Assembly (NCBI GenBank): GCA_937959375.1
Contig: CALGLS010000560.1
Location: forward strand, 1-8,918
From: an uncultured Saprospiraceae bacterium
Lineage (GTDB): Bacteria; Bacteroidota; Bacteroidia; Chitinophagales; Saprospiraceae
DNA length: 8,918 nt
Direction: 5' to 3'
This document shows positions 1 through 7,094 of this stretch, piece by piece; position 1 is the stretch's first letter; each line of letters starts with the position of its first letter. The notes under the pieces were generated by a model. The model did no database searches. It was not told the DNA's origin and worked only from the letters and a program-made list of their open reading frames with translations. The translations under genes and the position numbers were made by a program.

Positions 1-2471
1 CGTTTTACTAAAAATTTAATTACCAAATCTTTAAAATGAAAGGCAATTTTTAAAGCCAAACGAGGCCAAGTCAAAGCACCAGAAGCCAGCGTGAAACTCC
101 ACTTTAAAACTTTAGCAACAAGCTTTAAACTAAAGTCCAAATTTTGGGCATATCCGGCACACTTCGTTATGTGTTCTTTGTAAGCATCTATTGGAATGTC
201 AGGTGTTGCCCAAACGGTAACATCAAAGTCGAAATCGAATTTAGTAACCAATGCTTTGTTTGTAGCAATAGGCGTTTCTATTTGTCGTTTGCCGAAAAGG
301 AACTTCATGCCTTCAAAGAATTTTCGTACACCTTCTCTGATTTCTTTGTATAGAATTTTAATGAAGTTTTTGAAAATACGAATGACACTTTTTACACCAT
401 TGACGATACGTCGAAATAGATTTTTAATGACTCGACCAATGGAGCGCGCCAAGCTTTTGACCCCATAATAAAAACGTCGAATATTGGTGTTGTTTTCTTG
501 AATGCCTACTTCTATTTCTGTAGTGAATTCTTTCCAGGCCGTATCGGTTACTTCGTTTTTGTAAATCGGATCTTTGTCAAATTGATCTTCGTATGCTTTG
601 ATTAGTTCGGCCGTGTTTTTTGTAGAAGTTTTTTTGTCTAATTCACAAACACAGTCAAAGAAATACTGTGCATTTAAAAGCCAATAACCTGTAGTGTCGC
701 TACCTAATTTGGTCAAAACATATTTAAGTCGCAATCGCTTAAAGTCCTCTTCTTCAATAAGTTCTATAATAGATTGAAAGGTGCGGTCGGCTGGTTGACT
801 GTCTAGTTTTCCGTAGTAGTAGCCATTCATCCATTGGCGAACTTGAATGAGTCGAATGAGGAAAGCGTTGAAAGGATCTTGCTCTAATTTTTGCAAGTAA
901 TTTTTGCTACGACTTTCAAAAACTTGAACTTTCAATTCATTATAAAAGTCTGAATCGAGGGAGCGTTTCAACTGTGCTTTGAAGCGATATTTGAGTCCGC
1001 TTATTTTTCGTTCCAAACGATCGAGTCGATCTTTCAGCGGTTTGATGCTCAATTGATTTTGACGAATGATTTCATCGCGTTTTGCAATAGCATCTTGTAA
1101 GGATTTATCTTTTTGGTTGATGGAATCCGTTACCTCTTTCAGTAAGTTTTTAGTTTGCTTTTCTTGTTGTTGTAAGGATTGAATGACAGCTTTACTTTGT
1201 CCACTTGCAGTAGCTTGATCTTCTAGTTTTTGCAATTCAAGGCGCAATTTTTTTCTAGTACTGTAGCGTTCCAATGTTTTATTCAGTTGATCCATTTCTT
1301 TTTTGGCAACACTAATTTGATCTTTCTGCCTTTTGATAACAGCCTTGTGATTACCCGGTCTTGATTCTAGTCCAGTAACATTGCGTTTGAAGATGCTAAT
1401 GTTGTGTTCTAGATTACCAATTTCTCCAAGTATTTGAGCTTGACTCTTTTCGTTTTTCAACTTCTTTTCAATCTTATCCAGTTCTTTCTTTTTGCGCTTA
1501 ATGGCTTTATTCTTAAGGTCAGGTCCCGCTTTTGCTTTTTCTTTTTGAATTGCATTGCTGAGTCGCAAAATGTCCTGGTCTAGTATTTTCTTTTGCGAAA
1601 GCAAAGGCTGCTTTTCTTGCTCTATTTTGTCAAACTGTTTTTGAGTTTCCTTAAACAATTCCTTTCCTTGATTGACAAGTTCAATAATACAGCGTTCTAC
1701 TTTTTCGGCGCGTCTTCTCTTGTTTTTATTTCGTTTTTCTAGTCGTTCAATTTCAGCTTCTTCTTTTGAAAAAATAGTACTTGTTAATACTTCGATTTCT
1801 TTGTCAATTGCCGCCTCTTCTTCTATAAGTTGCGCTTCGTTATCCTGATCGCCATCTTCTTCCGTTACCTCTTCAATGGTATCGATTCCTACTTTGTTGT
1901 TTTTGTATTTAAATACCACAGCAGTGCGTTTGAGTTGATTCGTATCCAATATACGTTGCAACAAAAGCGGCATATTGCCAATCAGGTTTAGTAGGTCTTT
2001 CGTGTTTTTGGCCATGAGCCAATTACTCAACGTATTTAGCGCAAGCTCACTATCGGCATCAAATGGAACGCTAACTGATTTTGTAAAAACACCCAAAATA
2101 GTCAAACGATAATGTAGTACGCGACTCGTCAAATTGGTCAACTCTTTTTTAGGTAAACTAAGAACAGGAAATTCACCATCTAGCCCGGTAATCTGATGAA
2201 TAAGATTGAGTTCAAGTCCATCTAGTTCATCAGATGGAAGTTGCGAAAAATTGTGAGCAAAGTCGGGTAGTAAACCAGCTTTGATATAGTCCTTTCGGAA
2301 ATGCCGGATGGCATCAGAGATGTGGGAAGTGCGAAGTTGGCTGGCGTTTTCAATAGTAAACTCGTTGAGGTAACCCAAATCAATCAAGGGTTGCTCAATC
2401 TCCTGCCCGCGACCTGTTTCTAACAAGGCCACTTCATCTGCAGGGATTACATCGCTCCAGGCTTCTAGCAT
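1..2471 (-). CDS. Large coiled-coil protein of unknown function, partial (C-terminus beyond left edge)
   Basis: The frame is open from an ATG at 2471 to the window edge: 823 codons, no stop. The only in-frame upstream stop is a TGA near 2534 and no other start lies between, so the ATG is well supported, although no clear Shine-Dalgarno site precedes it. No signal peptide is visible. Residues 1-195 look globular; part of it (LGYLNEF, then SDAIRHFRKDY) weakly recalls peptidoglycan-binding repeats, but this is not secure. An acidic linker (EEVTEEDGDQDNE) follows near 198. Residues about 215-500 are Lys/Glu/Gln-rich with heptad-like spacing, a long coiled coil. Residues about 500-660 are mixed helical. 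Residues about 663-729 hold 19 Lys/Arg and only 3 Glu in an amphipathic pattern (e.g. IGRVIKNLFRRIVNGVKSVI), which could contact membrane or nucleic acid. A Phe/Asp-rich strand (KFDFDFDVTVW) follows. It is probably co-transcribed with the 126-codon gene upstream. A structural or scaffold role is inference; I do not recognise the family. Confidence 0.85.
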   Translation of the reverse strand, partial: MLEAWSDVIPADEVALLETGRGQEIEQPLIDLGYLNEFTIENASQLRTSHISDAIRHFRKDYIKAGLLPDFAHNFSQLPSDELDGLELNLIHQITGLDGEFPVLSLPKKELTNLTSRVLHYRLTILGVFTKSVSVPFDADSELALNTLSNWLMAKNTKDLLNLIGNMPLLLQRILDTNQLKRTAVVFKYKNNKVGIDTIEEVTEEDGDQDNEAQLIEEEAAIDKEIEVLTSTIFSKEEAEIERLEKRNKNKRRRAEKVERCIIELVNQGKELFKETQKQFDKIEQEKQPLLSQKKILDQDILRLSNAIQKEKAKAGPDLKNKAIKRKKKELDKIEKKLKNEKSQAQILGEIGNLEHNISIFKRNVTGLESRPGNHKAVIKRQKDQISVAKKEMDQLNKTLERYSTRKKLRLELQKLEDQATASGQSKAVIQSLQQQEKQTKNLLKEVTDSINQKDKSLQDAIAKRDEIIRQNQLSIKPLKDRLDRLERKISGLKYRFKAQLKRSLDSDFYNELKVQVFESRSKNYLQKLEQDPFNAFLIRLIQVRQWMNGYYYGKLDSQPADRTFQSIIELIEEEDFKRLRLKYVLTKLGSDTTGYWLLNAQYFFDCVCELDKKTSTKNTAELIKAYEDQFDKDPIYKNEVTDTAWKEFTTEIEVGIQENNTNIRRFYYGVKSLARSIGRVIKNLFRRIVNGVKSVIRIFKNFIKILYKEIREGVRKFFEGMKFLFGKRQIETPIATNKALVTKFDFDFDVTVWATPDIPIDAYKEHITKCAGYAQNLDFSLKLVAKVLKWSFTLASGALTWPRLALKIAFHFKDLVIKFLVK

Positions 2472-2484
2472 ATGATTGGTTTTG

Positions 2485-2540
2485 AAGGTTTGAGGGGCAC
2501 ATAATATGGGAGGTCCTAGATTACGTGCCCTTCAAACCTT
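2485..2540. repeat. Stem-loop (16-bp inverted repeat) before the large minus-strand gene
   Basis: The arm at 2485-2500 (AAGGTTTGAGGGGCAC) and the arm at 2525-2540 are complementary at 15 of 16 positions around a 24-nt loop. The odd pair is G-U in a plus-strand RNA and A-C in the minus-strand transcript. The hairpin ends 13 nt before the start codon at 2471 and begins 29 nt after the stop of the upstream gene. No U-run follows it on the minus strand, so it does not look like an ordinary intrinsic terminator. A further direct copy of one arm's core, CCTTCAAACC, lies at 2553-2562 and could pair alternatively. Confidence 0.7.
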
Positions 2541-2569
2541 ATTACCTTTACTCCTTCAAACCGTTTATT

Positions 2570-2950
2570 TTACACAATAATATCCTGTAAGAAACTCAAG
2601 AAACCATTACGCGCTTGATGAGCAGTACCTACTGCAGTTTGATGCAATTCAAACAATTGCTTGCCTTGTTTACCAAGATCAGATTTGATGAAGTTAACAG
2701 TATCATGATCAAAGTCAATGTGCGTATGCGCTACCAATTCAATTTTGCCCTTAGTAGAACCAGTTTGATTGAGTTTAGAAACGACATTTTTCATGTCAAA
2801 AGAAGTCTTTTTGTTGGAACCAGTGCCGGTGTTGATGATGTGCTTGACGTCACCAGTAAGAGTGGTTACCTCAAGGGTTGTAAAGTCTACAACAGCATCT
2901 TTTAGTTGATCTGCAATTTCTTGGAATTTTGCTTCGAGTGATTTAGCCAT
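2570..2950 (-). CDS. Small soluble protein of unknown function (126 aa)
   Basis: A complete frame from ATG at 2950 to TAA at 2570-2572. The product lacks a signal peptide or membrane segment and looks cytoplasmic. Residues 1-22 form a charged helix (MAKSLEAKFQEIADQLKD). Residues about 25-75 look like beta strands with polar turns (TTLEVTTLTGDV, then GTGSNKKTSFD). The C-terminal half contains HTHIDFDHD and then a helix-rich tail ending in FLSFLQDIIV. The His/Asp cluster could bind metal but no known catalytic fold is evident in a protein this short. The leader has no strong Shine-Dalgarno site. It lies 98 nt upstream of the giant coiled-coil gene on the same strand, so the two are probably an operon and may act together. 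I do not recognise the family. That the gene is real is supported by regular protein-like composition and by its position. Confidence 0.8.
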   Translation of the reverse strand: MAKSLEAKFQEIADQLKDAVVDFTTLEVTTLTGDVKHIINTGTGSNKKTSFDMKNVVSKLNQTGSTKGKIELVAHTHIDFDHDTVNFIKSDLGKQGKQLFELHQTAVGTAHQARNGFLSFLQDIIV

Positions 2951-3208
2951 AATTTAGGTTGGTTTTGTTTAGTAGCTCCATTTGGTGGAGTCGGGGTAAA
3001 TAATTTGTAATGATTAACAATTTCTAAGCGAAAGATATGAAAAATCTTTAATTTGATAGCTAAGAATAGTGAAAATCGCTTAGCTCCTTTGTACAGGTGG
3101 AGGGGCAATCTATATGCTGAGATGTAGCCTTCACTCAATGGAGCTCTCAAAGTACATTTCTTTTGGTTAAATTTAACCATTAAAAAATATAAGCTAAAAT
3201 CAATTCTT
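2951..3208. other. Divergent intergenic region with several inverted repeats
   Basis: It separates the start of the minus-strand pair (2950) from the start of the plus-strand array (3209), so it should hold promoters for both. Visible structure: a short hairpin CTCCA/TGGAG at 2976-2990; a perfect 8-bp inverted repeat CTAAGCGA (3024-3031) / TCGCTTAG (3076-3083); and a smaller AAAGAT/ATCTTT hairpin at about 3031-3049. There is also an imperfect direct repeat (AGCTCC, then TTTG, then GTGGAG) at about 2974-2990 and 3082-3102. No convincing Bacteroidota-type promoter (TTTG, about 20 nt, TAnnTTTG) could be placed for either direction. Confidence 0.6.
3164..3179. promoter_or_regulatory. Perfect 16-nt palindrome, possible operator
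   Basis: TGGTTAAATTTAACCA reads identically on both strands. It ends 29 nt before the ATG of the first plus-strand gene, where a promoter or operator would be expected. The symmetry suits a dimeric helix-turn-helix regulator. Its AT-rich core makes chance occurrence possible, and no second copy is seen upstream of the later genes. Confidence 0.35.
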
Positions 3209-4966
3209 ATGAAAATTAAAACTACAATTTTTACGCTCTTCTTTGTTGTGATTTCTGGTTTACAGATACTGAGTGCTCAGTTTGATTGTTCACCAGCAAC
3301 AGCAGAATCATATTTGAATGCGAATAACGTAAATGCCTTGATAAAAAATGGAGGAAATCTTTGGGATCAAGCAAGTTATTTTGTTCCAAAAGCAACAGCA
3401 CCTGGTTTGCCAGAAGTTGCTCCAATATGGGGTGGAGGAATATGGATAGGAGGATTGGATGTGGCATATAACTTAAAGTTGGCTGCTTCAACCTATGGAG
3501 GCAATACTGGAGAAGTAGACTACTATCCGGGGCCGCTTTCGAATGTCGGACAAACTTATGCCGATCAATGCGAGGATTATGATAGAATATGGACAACGAA
3601 CTCGATGGATATTGAAAGTCACAAGGCAGATTGGTTGGATAACGGTACTATTGACGGACCAATTCCAGCATCAGTCTTGGGCTGGCCGGGAATTGGTAAT
3701 CCAGAGTTTACATCTATTTTTGGGTTTGAGCTGGTGGAAGAGCCTCAAGGTTATGCACCTTTTTTCGATCGAAATGGTGATGGGGTCTATGATCCAAATG
3801 AAGGTGATTATCCGAATATCAATGGAGCAGATTTAGGGCAGTGGACCGTTTTTAATGATTATGGAGGACCTCATTTACAGTCTGGGGCTCCGGTTGGGGT
3901 GGGTATAGAAGTGCAGTTATTGGCATATTCTTTTGTGTCTATTGAGCCTGCAATTAATAATGCTACTTTTTATGACTATAAATTTATTAATAGAAATGTA
4001 GAAAGTTTAGATAGCACCGTTATTGGAATTTGGATAGATCCAGATTTAGGTTGTTATACAGATGATCGGGTAGGTTGTATTCCTGAGGATAATATGTCTT
4101 TCATTTACAATGCGGATGCTATTGATGGTGATGAGAATTGTTCTTGTGCTGGAGGTGTGAATACTTACTGTGAAGAAATTCCAGTAGTCGGGATTAAAGT
4201 GTTGAAAGGTATATTGGCAGGGCGAAATATTAATGCAGATGGTGACTTAGTTCCAACTCCATGGGGAGCAGATCCAGATACTATTGTTGAAATTAAGATG
4301 TCTTCTTTTGCGGTAAGGGACGCTTCTCTTCCTGAAATGGCTTACGGTAATGTTATAGGGTATTATAATTTATTAACTGGGTCTTGGCCAGATGGTACAC
4401 CACTTACTGAGGGAGGTAATGGTTATAACCCTGGGAGTACTGATTACACCAAATATTGTTATCCAGGAAATCCTTCGGATGTAACAGATTGGTCAATGTG
4501 TACAGAAGATATAATAGGAGATTCTCGAATGGTAATCGGGATAGGCGAAGGTTTTAGAATGGAACCTGGAGATGTTAAAACAATGAGCTTTGCTGTAATT
4601 GCTGCACTTGATGTAGCGCACCCTTGTCCAGATGTTTCTGTACTGCAAGATGTAGGGGATGAAGTTTGTGATTTTTATAGTGAAAATGTTGTTACAAATA
4701 CAAGCACACCTTTTTACAATGAATCGGGTTTAACATTATCACCCAATCCGATGAACGATCAAACACAACTTAGTTTTACGAATAAGGATGAGCAATTGAA
4801 TACCGTCCAAATTTACTCTGTCAACGGTCAACTAGTACGAACCTATAGTAGCCTTTCGGCAAACAGCCTAAGCATCGAAAAAGGAAATCTAACAACAGGA
4901 ATGTATTTTTACAAAGCTTTGTCAAAAGGTGGGAAAGCTTATAGTGGGAAGTTTGTTGTTAATTAA
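3209..4966 (+). CDS. T9SS type A sorting domain-containing secreted protein, paralog 1 (585 aa)
   Basis: A signal peptide covers about residues 1-23 (MKIKTTIFTLFFVVISG..., likely cut after LSA), giving Sec export to the periplasm. The body starts with NNVNALIKNGGNLW, GLPEVAPI and GGGIWIGGLD, motifs shared by all array members. A calcium-loop-like motif, DRNGDGVYDPNEGDYP, starts near residue 187. A Cys-rich core follows at about 273-321 (IWIDPDLGC, DDRVGC, CSCAGGVNTYCEEIPVVG), probably disulfide-bonded. A second conserved block contains NPGSTDY, YPGNPSD, WSMC and HPCPD (about 405-475). The type A sorting domain starts near 507 (LTLSPNP) and ends in GKFVVN; such domains direct outer-membrane translocation by T9SS and surface attachment or release. 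The body resembles uncharacterised Bacteroidota secreted proteins; ligand or enzyme activity is unknown and no catalytic motif is evident. There is no Shine-Dalgarno site. It is the first gene of the array, 101 nt before paralog 2. Confidence 0.93.
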   Translation: MKIKTTIFTLFFVVISGLQILSAQFDCSPATAESYLNANNVNALIKNGGNLWDQASYFVPKATAPGLPEVAPIWGGGIWIGGLDVAYNLKLAASTYGGNTGEVDYYPGPLSNVGQTYADQCEDYDRIWTTNSMDIESHKADWLDNGTIDGPIPASVLGWPGIGNPEFTSIFGFELVEEPQGYAPFFDRNGDGVYDPNEGDYPNINGADLGQWTVFNDYGGPHLQSGAPVGVGIEVQLLAYSFVSIEPAINNATFYDYKFINRNVESLDSTVIGIWIDPDLGCYTDDRVGCIPEDNMSFIYNADAIDGDENCSCAGGVNTYCEEIPVVGIKVLKGILAGRNINADGDLVPTPWGADPDTIVEIKMSSFAVRDASLPEMAYGNVIGYYNLLTGSWPDGTPLTEGGNGYNPGSTDYTKYCYPGNPSDVTDWSMCTEDIIGDSRMVIGIGEGFRMEPGDVKTMSFAVIAALDVAHPCPDVSVLQDVGDEVCDFYSENVVTNTSTPFYNESGLTLSPNPMNDQTQLSFTNKDEQLNTVQIYSVNGQLVRTYSSLSANSLSIEKGNLTTGMYFYKALSKGGKAYSGKFVVN

Positions 4967-4968
4967 AT
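4850..4968 (+). repeat. Conserved 3' sorting-domain DNA cassette, copy 1
   Basis: These 119 nt encode the last 38 residues of the sorting domain, the stop codon and 2 nt more. By eye alignment the segment differs from copy 2 at 5 positions and from copy 3 at 5 positions (about 96% identity), including at synonymous sites, whereas the bodies of the genes are far more diverged. Identity stops shortly after the stop codon. Confidence 0.85.
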
Positions 4969-5055
4969 GACAGTTGTTACAATCGTCTAAAATTAACTTG
5001 TGAATATGTTTATATTTATAATGTCAAAAAACATAAACGAATCAAGTTTTAACTA

Positions 5056-5061
5056 AAAGGA
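5056..5061 (+). promoter_or_regulatory. Shine-Dalgarno-like site of paralog 2
   Basis: AAAGGA lies 6 nt before the ATG at 5068. It is the only convincing ribosome-binding site in the array; paralogs 1, 3 and 4 lack one. The rest of the 101-nt spacer (4967-5067) is AT-rich with no further clear element. Confidence 0.45.
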
Positions 5062-5067
5062 AACCTA

Positions 5068-6834
5068 ATGAAAAACACACATGCACAACTTTCTTCTCTA
5101 TTCTTATTTTTAATAAGTACAATTACTATTCAATCTCAAGATTGTTTTGTTCCATCTGCAGCTTCTGAATTATCTGCTAATAACGTACGAGCAGGACTTT
5201 TAATCGGAGGTGACTTGTGGTGGAACGGATCTGATGCACGATACGTTGTGCCGGCTGTTGACCCTGGATCTGGATTGCCTGAGGTTGCGGCTATTTATTC
5301 AGGAGGAATTTGGATGGGCGGAATTGATGCTTCTGGAAGTCTAAAACTAGCTGCTCAAACTTACGGAAGCTCAGCTGGGAATACCGATTATTTCGCTGGA
5401 CCTCTAAACGACGATGGTACCACTACTTCAAATCAGTGTGAGGACTTCAATCGCTTTTGGGTGGTAACCGATGATCAAATTAATACGCATAATGCCGACT
5501 TTGCAGATAATGGAATCATAGACAATCCAATTGATGCGATTATGGGATGGCCAGGAAGAGGAAACCCTAATTTTGAATCATTCAATGGTTTTGAATTGCC
5601 TTTATTTAATCACTCCATGGCACCTTTTATAGACTTAAATGGTAATGATATTTTTGAACCTACGGCTGGTGACTATCCAAATATCAACGGAGCTACCGAG
5701 GGAAATTGGTTTGTTTTTAACGATGCAGGAGGTCCACACAGTTCCTCGGGTGGCGAAGCCCTTGGTATGCAAACTCAGGTCTTAGCCTATAGCTACGCAT
5801 CTAACGAAGATGCTATTAATGATGCAACTTTCTATGATTACTATTTTGCTTATAAAGGTACAGAAGTATTAGAGGATGCCTATGTGTCTTTTTGGGTTGA
5901 TCCGGATTTAGGATGTTATCTGGATGATTACATTGGTTGTATTCCAGAAGCTGACATAGCTTATGTCTACAATCAGGACGCATCAGATGGAGAACCAGGA
6001 TGCATCTGTCCAGGAGGAGTGAATACTTACTGTGAGGATATTCCTGTTGTAGGTGTTAAAATGTTGGATGGTATTTATGCAGAGCGAGTATTTGGTCCTG
6101 GAGGTGAACTGGAAGTACCTGCTCCAGGGGTATCTGCAGATACGATTGTGAGTTTAGGTATGTCGTCATTTATGTATTATAATGGGTTTGGTGGCCCATC
6201 TGGAACAACTGATCCAGTAACTACTGCTCAAACTTACAATTATATGCAAGGAATTTTCCAAGATGGATTACCACTTACAACAGGAGGAGACGGACATAAT
6301 CCAGGAAGTACGGATTATACAAATTACGCTTTCCCGGGAAATCCTTCTGATGGAAGTGAGTGGTCGATGTGTTCTGAAGCTTTACCTGCTGGAGATCGAC
6401 GTATGTTAATTAACTCAGGTCCATTTAGATTATCTCCAGGCTCAATTAATCGATTGTCATTTGCAGTAATTTACCAACCTAGTGTCGCTTATCCATGTCC
6501 TGATATCGGAGGTTTGGTAGAGGTGGGGGATATTGTATCTGACTTTTATAATGATAATTCTACTGTTAGTACAAAGAGACCAATCTTTCAAGACAACGCA
6601 ATTAGCTTGACACCCAATCCATTTACCAATCAAACTCAATTGCTGATTGATGGTCAATCAAATCTACAACAAGTTCAATTATATTCGATCACTGGTCAGC
6701 TTGTAAGAAGCTACAACAGCCTTTCGGCAAACAGCCTAACGATCGAGAAAGGAAATCTAACAACAGGAATGTATTTTTACAAAGCTTTGTCAAAAGGTGG
6801 AAAAGCTTATAGTTGGAAGTTTGTTGTTAATTAA
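5068..6834 (+). CDS. T9SS type A sorting domain-containing secreted protein, paralog 2 (588 aa)
   Basis: The layout matches paralog 1: signal peptide at about 1-24 (MKNTHAQLSSLFLFLISTIT..., likely cut after QSQ), then NNVRAGLLIGGDLW, GLPEVAAI and GGIWMGGID. The calcium-loop-like motif near 189 is degenerate (DLNGNDIFEPTAGDYP, Asn in place of the third acidic ligand). The Cys core is kept (FWVDPDLGC, DDYIGC, CICPGGVNTYCEDIPVVG). Late blocks are NPGSTDY, PGNPSDGSEWSMC, DRRMLINSGPFRLSPG and YPCPD; the sorting domain starts near 512 (ISLTPNP) and ends in WKFVVN. This is the most diverged of the complete copies in both signal peptide and body: it lacks the MKIK start and differs through the 120-180 region. 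Yet its last 119 nt nearly match the others, which points to exchange or conversion of the 3' end. It is preceded by a Shine-Dalgarno site and lies 72 nt before paralog 3. A secreted or surface role is well supported; the molecular function is unknown. Confidence 0.93.
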   Translation: MKNTHAQLSSLFLFLISTITIQSQDCFVPSAASELSANNVRAGLLIGGDLWWNGSDARYVVPAVDPGSGLPEVAAIYSGGIWMGGIDASGSLKLAAQTYGSSAGNTDYFAGPLNDDGTTTSNQCEDFNRFWVVTDDQINTHNADFADNGIIDNPIDAIMGWPGRGNPNFESFNGFELPLFNHSMAPFIDLNGNDIFEPTAGDYPNINGATEGNWFVFNDAGGPHSSSGGEALGMQTQVLAYSYASNEDAINDATFYDYYFAYKGTEVLEDAYVSFWVDPDLGCYLDDYIGCIPEADIAYVYNQDASDGEPGCICPGGVNTYCEDIPVVGVKMLDGIYAERVFGPGGELEVPAPGVSADTIVSLGMSSFMYYNGFGGPSGTTDPVTTAQTYNYMQGIFQDGLPLTTGGDGHNPGSTDYTNYAFPGNPSDGSEWSMCSEALPAGDRRMLINSGPFRLSPGSINRLSFAVIYQPSVAYPCPDIGGLVEVGDIVSDFYNDNSTVSTKRPIFQDNAISLTPNPFTNQTQLLIDGQSNLQQVQLYSITGQLVRSYNSLSANSLTIEKGNLTTGMYFYKALSKGGKAYSWKFVVN

Positions 6835-6836
6835 AT
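6718..6836 (+). repeat. Conserved 3' sorting-domain DNA cassette, copy 2
   Basis: It differs from copy 3 at about 4 of 119 positions and from copy 1 at 5. One change (GTT-GG instead of GTG-GG) replaces the Gly before KFVVN with Trp. Similarity to copy 3 continues through the downstream spacer, whereas copy 1 diverges there. Confidence 0.85.
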
Positions 6837-7094
6837 GCAAATAAAGTTGACATAAAGAGATATGGTTTAAAACCAAAGATATATCTTGTAGTCTAAAACC
6901 AACTTTATGAAAATTAAGGCTACAATAAGTACACTGTTGTGTTTGATGATTTCTTTCATGCAAATTGTAAGTGCTCAATATCCTTGTGACCCAGCAACAG
7001 CAGCAACCAATCTCGATGTCAACAATGTTAATGCAACGATTACAAATGGCGCCAACCTTTGGGGAGGAAGTTATGTCGTTCCCAAGCCAAGCGC
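6835..7094 (+). repeat. Tandem duplication unit, left copy of the matched segment
   Basis: The 260 nt from the end of paralog 2 into the first 62 codons of paralog 3 match 8659-8918 at about 95% (roughly 13 differences by eye), with no gaps and a shift of exactly 1824 nt. The spacer alone has a single difference. Further matching to the right cannot be judged because the second copy leaves the window. Confidence 0.9.
6841..6908 (+). promoter_or_regulatory. Nested inverted repeats spanning the spacer and start codon of paralog 3
   Basis: The outer arms ATAAAGTTG (6841-6849) and CAACTTTAT (6900-6908) are perfectly complementary over 9 bp; the 3' arm covers the first two bases of the ATG at 6907. 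Inside are AGATA/TATCT arms (6858-6862 with 6882-6886) and a compact hairpin TGGTTT-A-AAACCA (6863-6875). TAAAACCAA also occurs twice as a direct repeat (6868-6876 and 6894-6902). In mRNA this could fold into one structure that hides the start codon. The pairing is visible in the sequence; a regulatory role is inference, and the AT-rich stems are weak. Confidence 0.45.

Noticed and set aside
144..468. Two overlapping plus-strand frames of 69 and 90 codons
   Set aside because: They lie antisense within the long open minus-strand gene, overlap each other in different frames and have no protein-like features.
2340..2471. N-terminal part of the giant protein as a peptidoglycan-binding domain
   Set aside because: Only a loose LGYL and AIRHFRKDY resemblance by eye; not enough to name the domain without a profile search.
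2690..2730. His/Asp cluster HTHIDFDHD as a metallo-beta-lactamase HxHxDH motif
   Set aside because: The spacing is wrong (two extra residues) and the 126-aa protein is too short and lacks the other metal ligands of that fold.
2615..2905. Plus-strand frame of 96 codons opposite the 126-aa gene
   Set aside because: It is fully antisense, with irregular composition typical of a shadow frame.
2902..3180. Minus-strand frame of 92 codons starting in the intergenic region
   Set aside because: It overlaps the start of the better-supported 126-aa gene in another frame, has low-complexity Lys/Asn-rich content and would use most of the divergent promoter region.
3162..3193. TTTG plus TATAAG as a promoter of the first array gene
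   Set aside because: The spacing is 22 nt and the downstream element does not match TAnnTTTG; too weak to call.
6847..6852. TTGACA in the spacer as a sigma-70 -35 box
   Set aside because: Nothing like TATAAT lies 16-18 nt downstream, and Bacteroidota housekeeping promoters use a different consensus.
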